Source: Paenibacillus prosopidis
GTDB taxonomy: Bacteria; Bacillota; Bacilli; Paenibacillales; Paenibacillaceae
Assembly: GCF_003337375.1 (NCBI RefSeq)
Contig: NZ_QPJD01000004.1
Coordinates: 162,465 to 226,464, forward strand
DNA length: 64,000 bases
Direction: 5' to 3'
This document shows positions 8,025 to 17,626 of this stretch, one piece after another (position 1 is the stretch's first letter; each line of letters starts with the position of its first letter). The position numbers and the translations under genes were made by a program. Under the pieces are notes generated by a model. It made no database searches. It saw only the letters and a list, made by a program, of their open reading frames with translations, and was not told where the DNA came from.

Positions 8025-11000
8025 TTACAGGATTTTAATATAGCCTATGAAGTCAACATGGAGAAGCTCAAAGTCCGGTACGGGGCCGTCCGCTTGCCCT
8101 TTCCATAACTGAATGCTTATGCGGCCATTGTTTTCTCCTGCTTCCTGCGTCATTATACGGATCGTGTAGGCTTCTCCGTTTATTTGCATCAGGCCTTGCA
8201 TATAAGCTTTTCCGTTTGCCGTCACTGTCCAGCTGGATTGAACGTTGATCTTTTCGCTTATAGAGTTTGCTTTCAGAGTCCACTGCTTTTGAATTCCGTC
8301 TTTAAACTCTACGTCAAAGTACAGCTTTTCTTTCCAGCTGCCGTCAGGCCCATATCCGGATGGCAGTTCGACGTACCCTTTCACTTTAAGCTCCTTAGAA
8401 GGTGTACCTATCACGGCTATGGTTGATGTCGAGTTGGCACGTACATAGTACGGATTGTCTGAAAGCACTGCGCTCACTTCATATAATCCGGCAGGCAGCG
8501 CCGTCATGGTGGAAGCGAGACCAGCAGTGTCGGTTAGAGCCTTAGCTTCATTCGGCGGAAGTTCAACCGGTGTTTTTGATCCGTCCGGCTCGATTGCATT
8601 TACCTCGAATGTAAGCGGGAGTCCGCCGAGACTTCCTTGGCTGCCGTCAGAAGGCTCCGTTACTTGCGCTGCCAGAGAGATTGGTTGACCTGTCGATCCA
8701 AGGCGCTTGCCCTGATAAGTCAGCGCAGAAGCTTCACGCGACACAATAAGCGATGACGATGAAACCGAGCCGCGAAGATAACGGCTTTCGCTTTGTCTAT
8801 ACTGAGCATCCACCGTGTACGATCCTTCACCTAGCTGAACAGGATAGGTAAGCTCCGACGTTCCCTGTTCATTGGTTACAGCCGTTCCCGCTGGTTGGCC
8901 GTTCACCAGGAATTCCACAGTTCCCTCTGAGATCGGGATACCGTTCCGGTCAGTCAATGTCGCTTCCAGCTTTGCCTGATCACTATACACTCCGTTTGCT
9001 TGCGCGGCAGCAAGCATCGTAGAGGCGTAAATCGTAAAGGGGATCTGCTGCAACGTTTGATTGGACGCATTATCCTCCGCCTCTACCGTCAGCATATATG
9101 CGCCTGGTTGTGTTATAGCGGTACCGCTTACCCAATCCACGCCGTTTAGCTTGATAGAGCTATGCTTCACACCGCTATCCGGGTCACCTATAGACACTAC
9201 CGGTATCGCTTGATCCGTATATTCACCGCCATGTGCGACTCCCGTTACAGTTACGATAGGCCCGGCTTGGTCAACGGCTTCAATCAGCTTGGCATTGCCC
9301 CAAAGTCCGCGGTCGAGGTTGTTCCGGTTTGTGCCGTTCCATTCGTATTGCCGCTTCCGGGTGATTCCGTCTTCGCTCTCATTAAAGCCGAAATCAAATA
9401 AAAATTCCCGGCCGATCTCCGGCTGCATCCGCACCGCTTCCCAAGGGAGCGCAGCTTCAAGAATATAGCCCCCGCCGTCTACCGTTGCTTCCACAATCAT
9501 CTGAATCGGGCTTTGACGCCCTGTATTAAACCATAGCCAAAAGTTTGTCTGATCCTCAATCCCCGGGCCCGCGCTAATAATAATCTGCCGGTCGTCGTAT
9601 AGGAGCGGGCCGGCCATCATAAGCTCACTAGGGCCAAAGAACAGCTCTACGCCGTCGCCCTTCCATACATTGGTGTTCGGATTATTATTCATCATCGGCG
9701 TCGGTTCGTTGATTTGGGCCGTCACATACAAGTGCTGTTCATCCCACGCAAAGGCATAATCTGCGGTAATGCTGTCTCCCCCGCTGCCCCCGACTCGATT
9801 CTCGACCGTTAACGTTGCCTTTCCCTCGGAACCTGCCGGGAAGCCGTTTATTTCACCGTCGAGCGGAATCGGCTCCGACGTATAAGGGATGTTGATGATT
9901 TGATTTTTCCCTGTATCGCTGCCTGGCGGCTCTTCACCGAAATCGTGGTAAAACGGCTCTTTCTTACTGAGCATGACATCGTAAATGTCATGATGCGTCT
10001 GCATCACGCCGTCCAGAAAGATTTTGTAGGGCCGGTCCGCCACGTTAATTAGTCCGGTGTTGTAGCGTTCTCCGGTCAAGCCTTCAAACCAGCGTCCTGT
10101 AGCAGCCTGGTCAACATAGTCAAACCAATGCGTACCGACGATATATCCGAGAGCAGCCGCTTGTTCGACATAATTGCGATAACGCCAAGCGCGTTCCTGT
10201 TCATTCGCGGCGGCCCCCGCCACAATCGGATTGAGTCCTTGCTCCGCCGTGCCGTAGCTCCATTCGCTTAACATAATTGGCTTGCCGCCCGACTTCGTAT
10301 AAATCTCATCCAGCATCGTCACATCAAGGTTAGGCGCATAATGGTTGATGCTGATGACGTCCATATATTTACCGGCTTCCTCAGCCAAAATCCCCCGAAC
10401 CTTCGTGTTCTGCATCGGCACCGTGAGCCACCTATCGCCGAGCAGCAGGTGATTCGAATCGTATTTAGCAAAGAGGCGCTTCACCGTACTGTAATACGTG
10501 TTCAAATACAACCGGAAAAAGTTCTCGATATCTTTGTCGGCCTCCGCCGTATCGATATACAAAGCGGCTTCGTTTAAATCCGTAAAGCTTGTATAATTCG
10601 TGCTCCAATTCGCATTAAAGGCCGCGATATCAACGTACTTTTCCTGAAGCATCTGAACCAAACGCTTCTTAATTCCCGTAGTGCTTGCCTTCAGCTTGGG
10701 AACCGCCGTAAAAAACTTTTCATAATGGTATTCGTTATCGACAAAGTACCCGATCAGCAAAGGATCGTCCTTTAAGGCAGGCAGCGTTGCAGAAAAGGCA
10801 GCATCAATCTTGGCTTCCGCATCGGCAGCGAAAATGTCAAATATTTTGATTTCGCTAGGCTTGCTCATGCTGTTGAGGGGAAGAACGAGGGTATACGGCA
10901 AACCATTCTGCGCGGACAAAGCTCCCGAGCCCCACGCACCGGCGCTGTTAAAGCCCCATTTTCGGAGCCGATCGACCGCCTCCGCGAAAAACTCCGCATT

Positions 11001-12191
11001 CGTCGGAAACGCCCCGGTTTTTTTGTATTTATTCGCCATGTAGAAAGAAAAGACGTCCGGTGAGCCTTGGAAGGCGCCCCGATATTCGCTGTCATAGGGC
11101 GGCACCCATTCGAACTTCGTCTCCTGACCCTTGAGCAAGGTGAAGGTTTCATTGTTCGTAATCCCGTTCATGCCTAAGCTGAAATATGCCGCTCCGCTCG
11201 GCGAAACCAGAATCGGCTTGCCGTTCGCCTGCTGAATGTTGAAGAAACCTTTGGCTTCCAACTGGAGCTCTTCCTTGCTGCCCTTTAAACCGCCAAGCTC
11301 ATCGAAATCGGCTGGTGCCTGGAGACTGCCGTAATATTCCTGATCCTTCGCAACGTCTGCCTGTAATTGCGCATCGCTTGTCACTTTTGCAGGAAAATCA
11401 GCTGTTTTGACCTGACCATACCGGTCAATCAGCATATCCGCTTCAGCATAATACTTATAGGTTTTGACCGGACTTGCTACGAGTCCTTCCTTAGAAGCAT
11501 ACGTATCCAGCGTAGTAAACCCGGTAAGCGACAACGGTTCCGTATACGGTTTATAGCTTGTATCATCATTCAGTTTATAGAACACGGAAGCTCCCTGCGT
11601 TGCCGAACTCAAAGCAACGGTAAGCGGCTGATCGCCGATCAGACCGTTCGGCGGATCCGCAATCACCGAACTAACGTTTTGGTTAATGACCAGCTTGGAC
11701 AACTGGGGCGTCCAAGCTTTGGTATCACCGATGAACTCAATTTTCAAATAATGCGTATCGGACGGTACTTGAGCGTCCTCGTAAATGACAAGCTGCCAGT
11801 TGGACACCGGGGCGCCGGAGCTGAACACCGACGGGTTCACTTCTGTAAAGGTCAAGCCGTCGGCAGAAGCATAGAAGCGATGCCCTACCGTCGGCATACC
11901 TCCACCTATAAAGGAATAGCTGTAGGCAGTAAAGGTGTTGATCGGCATTGCGGTTTTGTAAAGCATATATCCGGTAGCCGTTGTGTTTCGGACCATACGG
12001 CTGGCATCGTTTCCGAAATAGGACGGGTCAGCTGTCTCAATCCGTATATTCGAGCGTTGGAGCACTCGCGTAAAGTTGTTCATCTCATCGACAAACCCAT
12101 TCTCTTCGGCATGAGTTGTAAACCCCGGAAATACAAGGGTAGCAAAGAGCGACCACAAGCAGATTAAGGCGAAAATTTTGCGTAGCTTCAT
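8025..12191 (-). CDS. Large secreted multidomain GH50-like glycoside hydrolase with CBM9-like module
   Basis: The 1388-residue protein has a signal peptide (about 1-27), a discoidin-like domain (30-170), and a chitobiase/FN3-associated-like segment (175-250, ADPPNGLIGDQPLTV). A clan GH-A barrel (about 330-735) has candidate catalytic Glu487 in FVDNEYHYEK and Glu643 in MLSEWSYGTAEQG. A CBM9-like module follows (about 765-965, starting PIPLDGEINGFP, with WKGDGVELFFGP). Ig/invasin-like repeats (970-1270) and a beta-rich C-terminal domain complete it. The start at 12191 is chosen because GGGGGGTC lies eight bases upstream and a signal peptide starts there. It acts outside the cell on an unidentified polymer and follows the binding-protein gene in one operon. 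Confidence 0.8.
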   Translation of the reverse strand: MKLRKIFALICLWSLFATLVFPGFTTHAEENGFVDEMNNFTRVLQRSNIRIETADPSYFGNDASRMVRNTTATGYMLYKTAMPINTFTAYSYSFIGGGMPTVGHRFYASADGLTFTEVNPSVFSSGAPVSNWQLVIYEDAQVPSDTHYLKIEFIGDTKAWTPQLSKLVINQNVSSVIADPPNGLIGDQPLTVALSSATQGASVFYKLNDDTSYKPYTEPLSLTGFTTLDTYASKEGLVASPVKTYKYYAEADMLIDRYGQVKTADFPAKVTSDAQLQADVAKDQEYYGSLQAPADFDELGGLKGSKEELQLEAKGFFNIQQANGKPILVSPSGAAYFSLGMNGITNNETFTLLKGQETKFEWVPPYDSEYRGAFQGSPDVFSFYMANKYKKTGAFPTNAEFFAEAVDRLRKWGFNSAGAWGSGALSAQNGLPYTLVLPLNSMSKPSEIKIFDIFAADAEAKIDAAFSATLPALKDDPLLIGYFVDNEYHYEKFFTAVPKLKASTTGIKKRLVQMLQEKYVDIAAFNANWSTNYTSFTDLNEAALYIDTAEADKDIENFFRLYLNTYYSTVKRLFAKYDSNHLLLGDRWLTVPMQNTKVRGILAEEAGKYMDVISINHYAPNLDVTMLDEIYTKSGGKPIMLSEWSYGTAEQGLNPIVAGAAANEQERAWRYRNYVEQAAALGYIVGTHWFDYVDQAATGRWFEGLTGERYNTGLINVADRPYKIFLDGVMQTHHDIYDVMLSKKEPFYHDFGEEPPGSDTGKNQIINIPYTSEPIPLDGEINGFPAGSEGKATLTVENRVGGSGGDSITADYAFAWDEQHLYVTAQINEPTPMMNNNPNTNVWKGDGVELFFGPSELMMAGPLLYDDRQIIISAGPGIEDQTNFWLWFNTGRQSPIQMIVEATVDGGGYILEAALPWEAVRMQPEIGREFLFDFGFNESEDGITRKRQYEWNGTNRNNLDRGLWGNAKLIEAVDQAGPIVTVTGVAHGGEYTDQAIPVVSIGDPDSGVKHSSIKLNGVDWVSGTAITQPGAYMLTVEAEDNASNQTLQQIPFTIYASTMLAAAQANGVYSDQAKLEATLTDRNGIPISEGTVEFLVNGQPAGTAVTNEQGTSELTYPVQLGEGSYTVDAQYRQSESRYLRGSVSSSSLIVSREASALTYQGKRLGSTGQPISLAAQVTEPSDGSQGSLGGLPLTFEVNAIEPDGSKTPVELPPNEAKALTDTAGLASTMTALPAGLYEVSAVLSDNPYYVRANSTSTIAVIGTPSKELKVKGYVELPSGYGPDGSWKEKLYFDVEFKDGIQKQWTLKANSISEKINVQSSWTVTANGKAYMQGLMQINGEAYTIRIMTQEAGENNGRISIQLWKGQADGPVPDFELLHVDFIGYIKIL

Positions 12192-12296
12192 GATGATGAC
12201 CCCCCACATGTTTGGATGCGCTTTCAGACCCTTCATAATGAATTGGAAAGGGACACAGTTGCTGCTTGCTTACTGCATCCCTATCCGACTCCAGCC

Positions 12297-13970
12297 TTAC
12301 TTTTGAGACTGCTGCTGCTCCATAACCTCGTAAATATCCTTTGCCAAGAATGCATTATTGCTGTCTTTTTCATACCATTGCTTGAACCAGTCCTCTATCG
12401 CTTTCCCGTTCCCTTTATCCCAAGTATCCTTCGCATCTTTTGTTGCCTGCTCGGCCGTATACCCTTTGCCGCCCAAAATTCCTTTGATAAACATATCGTC
12501 AATCGGCTTCACCATCGGTGCGGAGATCGCTTCAATATCCTTGGGAAGCTGCGGCATATGCTCAGGGTGAGTGATTTCGACATATGGCTTACTTGGATCG
12601 GTGTATAGTTCCATCGCTTTTTTGTACATGTCGAAGCCTTCCTTCTGCACCGGATCACTCAGGTTGAAACCTGTCTCGAGCTTGCCGCACTTTGTATCGA
12701 GTATTGTGCTGCTCATCATCTGGAAGTCACCGTTCCATGCCACCTCTTCCTTGCGCTTATCCATACTCACCGGTTCCGGACAGCCGCTGGCTCCAGCCTT
12801 CCAATGCTCGCCCTCGATACCGTTTCTCAGTGTATTCGCCGTCTCGGGCTTCACCAGGAAGTCGATGTATTTCATGACAGCATCCGGATTTTTCGTGCTG
12901 GCATTGACTACGGCTGTCGCTTGAACCGGATTTGAGAAAGCAGGATTGAACTGGCCTGCCGGGCTCTTCGGATAAGGAATCGGCGTCACGACGGCGTCCG
13001 GCACGTTCTTCTTCAGTGATGTCAGTTCATTTTGGGCAAAGCTGACCCAGTTGATCTGCAGCGGATAGATACCGACCTTGCCGTTAACGAAATCCTGCTT
13101 TGCTTTCGCGCCATTCTTATCGTTCAAGAAATCTTTATCGATGATGCCTTCATCAAACAACCGCTTCTTAAAGTCAGTCACAGCCGTGAAATTATCCCAG
13201 TTGCGGGTTACAGTCCCGTCCTTCACCACCCAGCGGGTCGCTTGAAAGATTTGGTCAACCACTTGACCTGATTGGAAGCTGATCGCGATGCCGTAGGTAT
13301 CCTTTTCGCCGTTGCCGTCCGGATCGTTCTCCGCAAACGCTTTGGCAACCTGATAAAGTTCCTCCGTCGTTTGGGGAATCTGTAAATCAAGCTTTTTCAA
13401 CCAGTCCTCACGGATCAAGAGGGCATGGATCGGATAGACCTCGGCCAGTCTAGCAAACTCGTACATTTTGCCGTCCGCCTTCGTGCCGACCTTCTTCAGC
13501 GCCGGATATTGCTGAAGCATTTGCTTATACGTCGTACTGTGCTCTTCGATCATATCATCGAGCGGCATTAGCAGCCCTTGATCGATCAACGGGTTCTTAA
13601 TATGAGGCGCATACTCGAATATCAAATCGGGAGCGCTCGAGGAAGCAAACAGCACATTCAGCTTCTGCTGAGATTCAAATCGCGGAACCGCGACAAACTT
13701 TACATTCGCCGGACCCTGCTCATTAATCCATTTGGTCCAGCGGTTGTCTTCTATCGTTCCTTCTGCAGCAGGAACGGAGCCACGGTCGTAGACGGTTACG
13801 GAAATATCTTTTTTGGCTTCAGGCGTTTTCGTCTCCGTCGCGTTCGTCGCGTCCGGCCCGTCCTCCGGTTCAGTCGGAGCTGGCGTCTGGGAGCAACCCG
13901 AAAGCAGCAAGACTAAGGTTATGAGCAGCGCCGCACTTTTCGCTAACCATGGATTAACCGTGTTTTTCAT
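12297..13970 (-). CDS. Carbohydrate ABC transporter substrate-binding lipoprotein (LplA-type)
   Basis: The 557-residue lipoprotein has the lipobox LLLSGCSQ, with the lipidated Cys near residue 26. A low-complexity Thr/Pro/Glu linker comes next, then a family 1 extracellular binding fold (TVYDRGSVPAAEG, DDMIEEHSTTYKQML, NDPDGNGEKDTYGIA). It captures oligosaccharides at the cell surface for the permeases encoded just upstream at 14069-15937. The second in-frame ATG (13970) is preferred because GGGG lies seven bases before it. The length is typical of Paenibacillus LplA-type proteins, which are longer than the 420-residue MalE type. Confidence 0.9.
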   Translation of the reverse strand: MKNTVNPWLAKSAALLITLVLLLSGCSQTPAPTEPEDGPDATNATETKTPEAKKDISVTVYDRGSVPAAEGTIEDNRWTKWINEQGPANVKFVAVPRFESQQKLNVLFASSSAPDLIFEYAPHIKNPLIDQGLLMPLDDMIEEHSTTYKQMLQQYPALKKVGTKADGKMYEFARLAEVYPIHALLIREDWLKKLDLQIPQTTEELYQVAKAFAENDPDGNGEKDTYGIAISFQSGQVVDQIFQATRWVVKDGTVTRNWDNFTAVTDFKKRLFDEGIIDKDFLNDKNGAKAKQDFVNGKVGIYPLQINWVSFAQNELTSLKKNVPDAVVTPIPYPKSPAGQFNPAFSNPVQATAVVNASTKNPDAVMKYIDFLVKPETANTLRNGIEGEHWKAGASGCPEPVSMDKRKEEVAWNGDFQMMSSTILDTKCGKLETGFNLSDPVQKEGFDMYKKAMELYTDPSKPYVEITHPEHMPQLPKDIEAISAPMVKPIDDMFIKGILGGKGYTAEQATKDAKDTWDKGNGKAIEDWFKQWYEKDSNNAFLAKDIYEVMEQQQSQK

Positions 13971-14068
13971 CGTCATTCCCCTTTTTCATTAGGATTGAAA
14001 TCATACTCTATTACGAATTCAAATTTTTCTTATAAACTCATTCGCCTCCCTCCTGCTCAAAGAAAACT

Positions 14069-14953
14069 TCACCCCTTCACCGAGCCCAGCAATGCGCCTT
14101 TTACAAAATATTTCTGAACGAACGGATAAACGATGACCATCGGCGCCATTAAGGTGATAATGCCGGCGGCTTTTATCCCTTCCGGGGTAATCTGAGCGGT
14201 GTCGTCGGCCTGAATCATTTGTGACGCGACGACCTCCTGGAGTACGGATTGGCTCTGAATCATGTTTTGCACGAGAACCGTCAGGTTGTATAGATGTGTA
14301 TCGTTAATATAGATCAGAACGGCCAAGAACGAGTTCCAAAACCCGACCGCGTTAAACAGAGTTAATGTAGCCAGTACGGGCAGCGACAGCGGAAGAATGA
14401 TGGAACCGAGCAGCCTCCACTCGCCGCAGCCGTCAATTCGGGCCGCATCCTCAACTTCTTCGGGCATCCCCACGAAGAACGTCCGCAGAATCAGGAGATT
14501 ATACGTATTCACTAAGGCCGGCAGCCAGAGCGCCCAATAGGTATTGATGATACCGAGCGACTTCATAATCAGATAATTAGGAATCGTGCCCCCGCCGAAC
14601 ATCATCGTGAACAGAAAGGCCAGCATGAAAAAGCGTTTCCCGATAAAATATTTCCTGGCCAGCGGGTAAGCGGTTAGGATCGTGACGATCATCGCGAGCG
14701 TTGTTCCTACGACTGTAATCGTAATGCTGTTTTTGAGCGAATCTAATATACGCGTTCCTTGGAACAGAGCTTGGAATGATTCCATCGTGAAGCCGATAGG
14801 ACGAAATGACACTCTCCCGGACATGATCGCATGTGCATCGCTCATCGATAAGGCCAGAATGTGCACTAAAGGCAGCAGGCAGCTTAATCCGAGCAAGAGC
14901 AGGACGATATAGTTAATGCCGTAGAAAAGCTTTTCTCCCGTAGTCGATTTCAT
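14069..14953 (-). CDS. Carbohydrate ABC permease, LplC/CUT1 type
   Basis: The 294-residue inner-membrane protein has six predicted helices. Its EAA loop, EEVEDAARIDGCGEWRLLGS, which contacts the ATPase, starts near residue 190. The C-terminus YFVKGALLGSVKG is the hallmark of the LplC branch. It pairs with the permease at 14966, twelve bases upstream. No ATPase gene is present in the operon; a shared MsmX-like ATPase is expected from knowledge of this family. The ATG at 14953 follows AGGAGGTG. Confidence 0.92.
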   Translation of the reverse strand: MKSTTGEKLFYGINYIVLLLLGLSCLLPLVHILALSMSDAHAIMSGRVSFRPIGFTMESFQALFQGTRILDSLKNSITITVVGTTLAMIVTILTAYPLARKYFIGKRFFMLAFLFTMMFGGGTIPNYLIMKSLGIINTYWALWLPALVNTYNLLILRTFFVGMPEEVEDAARIDGCGEWRLLGSIILPLSLPVLATLTLFNAVGFWNSFLAVLIYINDTHLYNLTVLVQNMIQSQSVLQEVVASQMIQADDTAQITPEGIKAAGIITLMAPMVIVYPFVQKYFVKGALLGSVKG

Positions 14954-14965
14954 CTGTGCACCTCC

Positions 14966-15937
14966 TTACCATAAGCCTTGATTGAATTTACGAGCGAAAT
15001 AATTCGCCAACAAGATGAGAACAAGGCCGACGAGATTTTCAAATATACCCATCGCTGCCGTCAGGCTGTATTGTCCTCGAAGAATCCCGATTTGATAGAT
15101 ATAGAGGCTGATAACGTTTGCAACGTCAGAAACCACGGCGTTTTGCAAATTATAAATTTGGTCGAAGCCTACATCCATCACTTTACCGACGGACAATATT
15201 AACAATAGGATGATTGTCGTACTGATACCGGGAATGGTGATGTGCCGCATTTGCTGCCATTTATTCGCACCGTCAATACTCCCTGCTTCGTACAAGTGAG
15301 GGTCGATACCCGACAAGGCCGCTAAATAGATGATTGCCGCGAAGCCCATTTCCTTCCATACGCCTGAGCCCAAATAAATAATCAGCCATGAAACCTTTTC
15401 ATACATGAAGGGGTATGGTTCTGCGAGAATGCCTTCCAGCCAGCGGTTGATCGTCCCCGACTCTAAAGCGAACAACGAAAGGACGATTCCGCCGACGATA
15501 ACCCATGACAGGAAATGCGGTAAATAAACAAGCGTCTGTACGACGCGTTTAAACCACATTTTTCGAACCTCGTTTAACATTATGGCTAAAATGATCGGAA
15601 CCGGAAAACCGACAGCAAGGCCAAGAATACTGATCATGAACGAATTGCGGATAATTTGGAGAGACTGCGCTTGGTTGAACAGCTGAACGAAATTGTCCAT
15701 CCCGACCCAGGGACTCCCAAATATGCCGTCACGAAGATTAAAGTCCTTGAAGGCAATAATAATGCCGCCCATAGGTGCATACTTAAAAATGATATAAAAC
15801 AGAAGTCCCGGCAAAAACATAATCATGAGCGGAATGTTTTGCTTTATTAATTTGACAGTGCTTGCTTTAAGCCATTTGTTCGTTCGGGTTTGGGGCACCG
15901 AATCCGTCAGGCTTGACCGAACAGCCACCTTCATCAC
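14966..15937 (-). CDS. Carbohydrate ABC permease, LplB/CUT1 type
   Basis: The product of about 323 residues has six membrane helices, the family opener PGLLFYIIFKYAPMGGIIIAFKDFN, and an EAA loop (LYEAGSIDGANKWQQMRHI). It forms the channel heterodimer with the LplC-type protein. The start is uncertain among GTG 15937, ATG 15934 and a GTG a few codons on. It is the first transporter gene of the locus and follows a full-consensus cre site 37 bases upstream of the start codon, so catabolite repression of transporter, binding protein and hydrolase together is likely. Confidence 0.9.
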   Translation of the reverse strand: MMKVAVRSSLTDSVPQTRTNKWLKASTVKLIKQNIPLMIMFLPGLLFYIIFKYAPMGGIIIAFKDFNLRDGIFGSPWVGMDNFVQLFNQAQSLQIIRNSFMISILGLAVGFPVPIILAIMLNEVRKMWFKRVVQTLVYLPHFLSWVIVGGIVLSLFALESGTINRWLEGILAEPYPFMYEKVSWLIIYLGSGVWKEMGFAAIIYLAALSGIDPHLYEAGSIDGANKWQQMRHITIPGISTTIILLLILSVGKVMDVGFDQIYNLQNAVVSDVANVISLYIYQIGILRGQYSLTAAMGIFENLVGLVLILLANYFARKFNQGLW

Positions 15938-15973
15938 CTCATCTGACCTTTATGAGTTTATCTTACCGATATT

Positions 15974-15988
15974 TTGTAAGCGCTACCT
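15974..15988 (-). promoter_or_regulatory. CcpA cre site upstream of transporter operon 1
   Basis: TTGTAAGCGCTACCT matches every fixed position of the Bacillus cre consensus WTGNAANCGNWNNCW. It lies 37 bases before the permease start, in the promoter or leader region. Confidence 0.65.
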
Positions 15989-16042
15989 TGAATTACAGGC
16001 TCAAAACCTGTAATTTTTTGACCTGCCCGCTTCCAAGTAAAA

Positions 16043-16075
16043 ATGCCGCTTTAAGGTTCTCCCTTAAAACGGCAT
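16043..16075 (-). terminator. Terminator after the response-regulator gene
   Basis: ATGCCG-TTTAAGG pairs with CCTTAAA-CGGCAT around a short loop, with one mismatch. On the minus strand a TTTTT run follows. It separates the kinase/regulator transcript from the transporter operon. Confidence 0.75.
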
Positions 16076-16084
16076 AAAGAAAAA

Positions 16085-17626
16085 TCAACTCTTATACTGC
16101 TTGCGGTAATCGCTCGGCGACATCTTATGGATCAGGCGAAACACGTTCGTAAAATAATTCGGGTCATCGTAGCCGACGGAAGCTGCGACGGAGGACACCT
16201 TCATATCCGTATTCATCAGCAGCAGGACGGCCTTTTGCATGCGAATTTTGGTCAAATAAGCGCTGTAATTATCGCCGGTCACCTTCTTGAACAATTTACT
16301 GTAATACGCCTGGCTGACGTTAAACATCTCGGCCATTTCCGTTAGCGAGCAGGTTTCCATGTAATGCTTGTCAAGGTAATCGAGAGAACGGCTGATGATG
16401 CTCTCGTTGTTGCGAAGCCTCCATTCTTCAAATCCCGTTATAAATTTTACCGCTTCGACCCTAGCCCATTCTGCTGCGGCATGCTCCGATTGCAAGCTCT
16501 GCAGCCGCTCGATTTGCTCGACAAAGCCCAGTGTCTCAGCGGACTGCTCCAGCTGCTGCTTAGCCACACTATTCATCGCAAAGGCTAGAGCCAGCGCCTC
16601 CATCTTGGCATCCTCGGGCGAAAGCGAACCGATTTTAGACACAAGCTCGCCTAACTTATACTCCAGCTTATCAGGCTGCCCGAGAAGGATGCCTCCGGTA
16701 AGCTGCGTTTGAAGCTCCTTCACGCGATGCCTGCTGGCCGTTCCGCTCGACAACACGGCAGATTCCGCCCCTTTTCGTTTCGAGGCCGAAGCTTCTTTCC
16801 TGATGAACGATTCGTAAAACGAAGGCGGATCGTTCAAGCTTGCAGCCGGAGGGGTCAAGCTTACCGTCAGACCGATGCCGAGATAGGTTTGCACCGCTTC
16901 CTTCATTAAATGGCCGAGTGTATTCGCTTCCCTGCCATCCTCTACAATGAAACAAAACCGGTCGAATTCGAGTGTAATGAACGGTCCGGTTAGCTGCTGC
17001 TGCTGCATGAGTTCCGTCAAGATATTGAACAAAGCAAATTGCAGCAGACCCAAATCGTTCGGCCCATAATGTTTATTCACAGGAAAATAATCCTTCACCG
17101 CTATAAACAGCAGCCTCTTCCCGACTACCCATGACTTCATCCGGCGCTCCTCCCCGCGGGTACCGGGAAGCCGGAGAAGCAACGCTCGCAGCAGCGCTTC
17201 CTCTTTCATGCGAAGTTCCGCCTCACGCTCCTCCCTTTTGCGCAAAACGGAATCCAGCCGCTCATGAGCCTTATGCAGTACCTCCATCAACGTTCGATCA
17301 TTGCACGGCTTCAGCAGAAAATCGATGACACCAAATCGGATGGCCATCTGTGCATATTTGAAATCATCATAACCGGTCAAAATGATAACATCTGTTTCCG
17401 AATGCTTGTTATAGATATGCTCCGCCAGCTCAATTCCATCCATTCCCGGCATTCGAATATCCGTCAGCACCAGGTTCGGCTGTAACGCTTCCATCAGCTC
17501 AAGCGCTTCACGTCCGTTCCCAGCCTCCCCAACCACCGTCCAGCCTAAGGAATGATCCTCAATCATCTTGCGGAGCCCTTTTCGGAATAACGTTTGATCC
17601 TCTACAAGGAGCAGTTTTCCGGTCAT
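16085..17626 (-). CDS. Response regulator, YesN type (CheY receiver plus AraC DNA-binding domain)
   Basis: The 513-residue product has a receiver domain (1-120) with phosphoacceptor Asp55 in LVLTDIRMPGMDG and Lys in the LKP motif. A long middle region follows, then a C-terminal AraC double helix-turn-helix (about 410-510: SLTEMAEMFNVSQAYYSKLFKK, SVAASVGYDDPNYFTNVF). Its ATG overlaps the kinase stop by four bases (ATGA), showing translational coupling. It probably activates the transporter/GH50-like operon just downstream, as YesN-type regulators usually act on adjacent sugar loci. Confidence 0.9.
   Translation of the reverse strand: MTGKLLLVEDQTLFRKGLRKMIEDHSLGWTVVGEAGNGREALELMEALQPNLVLTDIRMPGMDGIELAEHIYNKHSETDVIILTGYDDFKYAQMAIRFGVIDFLLKPCNDRTLMEVLHKAHERLDSVLRKREEREAELRMKEEALLRALLLRLPGTRGEERRMKSWVVGKRLLFIAVKDYFPVNKHYGPNDLGLLQFALFNILTELMQQQQLTGPFITLEFDRFCFIVEDGREANTLGHLMKEAVQTYLGIGLTVSLTPPAASLNDPPSFYESFIRKEASASKRKGAESAVLSSGTASRHRVKELQTQLTGGILLGQPDKLEYKLGELVSKIGSLSPEDAKMEALALAFAMNSVAKQQLEQSAETLGFVEQIERLQSLQSEHAAAEWARVEAVKFITGFEEWRLRNNESIISRSLDYLDKHYMETCSLTEMAEMFNVSQAYYSKLFKKVTGDNYSAYLTKIRMQKAVLLLMNTDMKVSSVAASVGYDDPNYFTNVFRLIHKMSPSDYRKQYKS

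Noticed and set aside
11367..12167. 266-codon plus-strand frame inside the GH50-like gene
   Set aside because: It lies antisense to a protein with clear domains; its own translation is rich in Arg, His and Ile and has no recognisable motif.
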